Of a stretch of 19,351 nt of DNA, positions 18,837 to 19,351 are shown piece by piece. The stretch is from CAYWVR01 sp964461715 (GTDB lineage Bacteria > Planctomycetota > Phycisphaerae > FEN-1346). The notes beneath the pieces were generated by a model. It searched no databases, was not told where the DNA came from, and saw only the letters and a program-made list of their open reading frames with translations. The stretch spans positions 1 to 19,351 of the forward strand of contig CAYWVR010000047.1 in NCBI GenBank assembly GCA_964461715.1. Direction: 5' to 3'. A program made the position numbers and the translations under genes. Numbering within the stretch: position 1 is the first letter of the stretch; every line of letters starts with the position of its first letter.

Positions 18837-19351
18837 ATGGCCGCCAAGGAAATCTTCACCGAAGTCGCCGCCAAAACCGAGGAGAGCGAGTTCTACACGC
18901 CAATGCCCAAGGACTATCGCGTCGGCCGCACCAAGTACGTCATCGTCTTCGGCACGGTGATGAGCGGCCTGGGTAAGGGCATCTTCGCCTCCAGCCTGGC
19001 CAAGCTCCTCCGGGACAAGGGCCTGAAGGTTGCGCCCATCAAGCTCGAAGGGTACTTGAACGTCGACTCCGGCACCTTGAACCCCTACCGCCATGGCGAG
19101 GTCTTCGTCCTCGATGACGGGATGGAGTGCGACATGGACCTGGGCACCTACGAGCGGATGCTCGACCAGGACCTGACGCGGGCGAACTTCCTGACGAGCG
19201 GCCAGGTGCTGGGGGCTGTGCTCGAGCGCGAGCGGCGGGGCGAGTACCTGGGCCGCGACGTCCAGATGATCCCCCATGTCACGGGCGAGGTGAAGGCGAA
19301 GCTGCGGCGCCTGGCCGTCGAGAGCGGGGTGGACGTCGTGTTCGTCGAGAT
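18837..19351 (+). CDS. pyrG: CTP synthase, divergent form (3' end beyond window)
   Basis: The first 171 residues of the amidoligase domain are present. CTP synthase aminates UTP to CTP using glutamine and ATP. Compared with E. coli PyrG there is an extension of about 29 residues before KYVIVFG. The P-loop is GTVMSGLGKG (39-48, E. coli GGVVSSLGKG) and KLEGYLNVDSGTLNPYRHGEVFV (69-91) replaces [23 protein letters not shown]. The ATP-site lysines (K47, K69) and the magnesium acids matching D72 and E140 (D101, E171) are kept. YERMLD, ERRGEYLGRDVQMIPHVTGE and related motifs leave no doubt about the family. AAGGAG lies four bases before ATG. The glutaminase domain lies beyond the window. Confidence 0.92.
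   Translation, partial: MAAKEIFTEVAAKTEESEFYTPMPKDYRVGRTKYVIVFGTVMSGLGKGIFASSLAKLLRDKGLKVAPIKLEGYLNVDSGTLNPYRHGEVFVLDDGMECDMDLGTYERMLDQDLTRANFLTSGQVLGAVLERERRGEYLGRDVQMIPHVTGEVKAKLRRLAVESGVDVVFVE

Noticed and set aside
1..19351. CRISPR array, transposase, prophage or defence island
   Set aside because: No regularly spaced direct repeats, no transposase or integrase motif and no defence gene were found; gene content looks chromosomal housekeeping plus unknowns.

Overview
High-GC (about 70%) bacterial DNA, most plausibly from a planctomycete (Phycisphaerae-like) or a relative. The evidence is a small PEP-CTERM surface protein, lipoproteins with lipoboxes, a CMP-KDO synthetase (so an LPS-type outer membrane), secreted zinc peptidases, a FAD_oxidored protein, and a long ADP-ribosylglycohydrolase. 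The lineage is inferred from gene content; no rRNA or tRNA gene was seen.

Layout. 1-550: a hairpin repeat, then a strong promoter, a terminator-like leader hairpin and a tiny PEP-CTERM protein. 549-1792 (minus): a cupin gene and a secreted HExxH protein, overlapping by 4 nt. 2006-7165 (plus): a four-gene cluster with a good promoter at 1872-1901. It holds a DUF2064/TIGR04282-type nucleotidyltransferase-like protein, an orphan response regulator, an M20 peptidase and a two-repeat M16 peptidase, closed by a bidirectional terminator. 7263-7702 (minus): a secreted-protein pseudogene with a nonsense codon and a frameshift. 7857-11687 (plus): FAD-dependent oxidoreductase, FTCD_C-like cyclodeaminase homologue, a Cys-pair protein and a LolB-like lipoprotein, tightly spaced.

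11946-12296: a small protein resembling sigma-70 regions 1.2-2.2 without the promoter-reading part. 12464-13855: ADP-ribosylglycohydrolase. 13961-14554 (minus): a lipoprotein peroxiredoxin with an unusual CxC site. 14895-15854: a TIM-barrel, glycoside-hydrolase-like protein. 15930-16457: a twin zinc-ribbon protein. 16688-17827: an exported coiled-coil protein with its own promoter and a strong terminator. 18085-end: kdsB followed by pyrG (cut by the window edge), linking CTP supply to CMP-KDO synthesis; the CTP synthase is divergent and has an N-terminal extension.

Most notable are two families of short palindromic repeats (REP-like) scattered through the window. Family A has three copies, one with compensatory stem changes. 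Family B has three copies: one doubles as a terminator, and two form an inverted pair inside the signal-peptide region of the M16 gene. Also notable are the promoter/terminator leader before the PEP-CTERM gene and the truncated sigma-like protein. I found no CRISPR array, transposase, integrase, prophage or recognisable defence system. Promoters and terminators were found by eye and are predictions.
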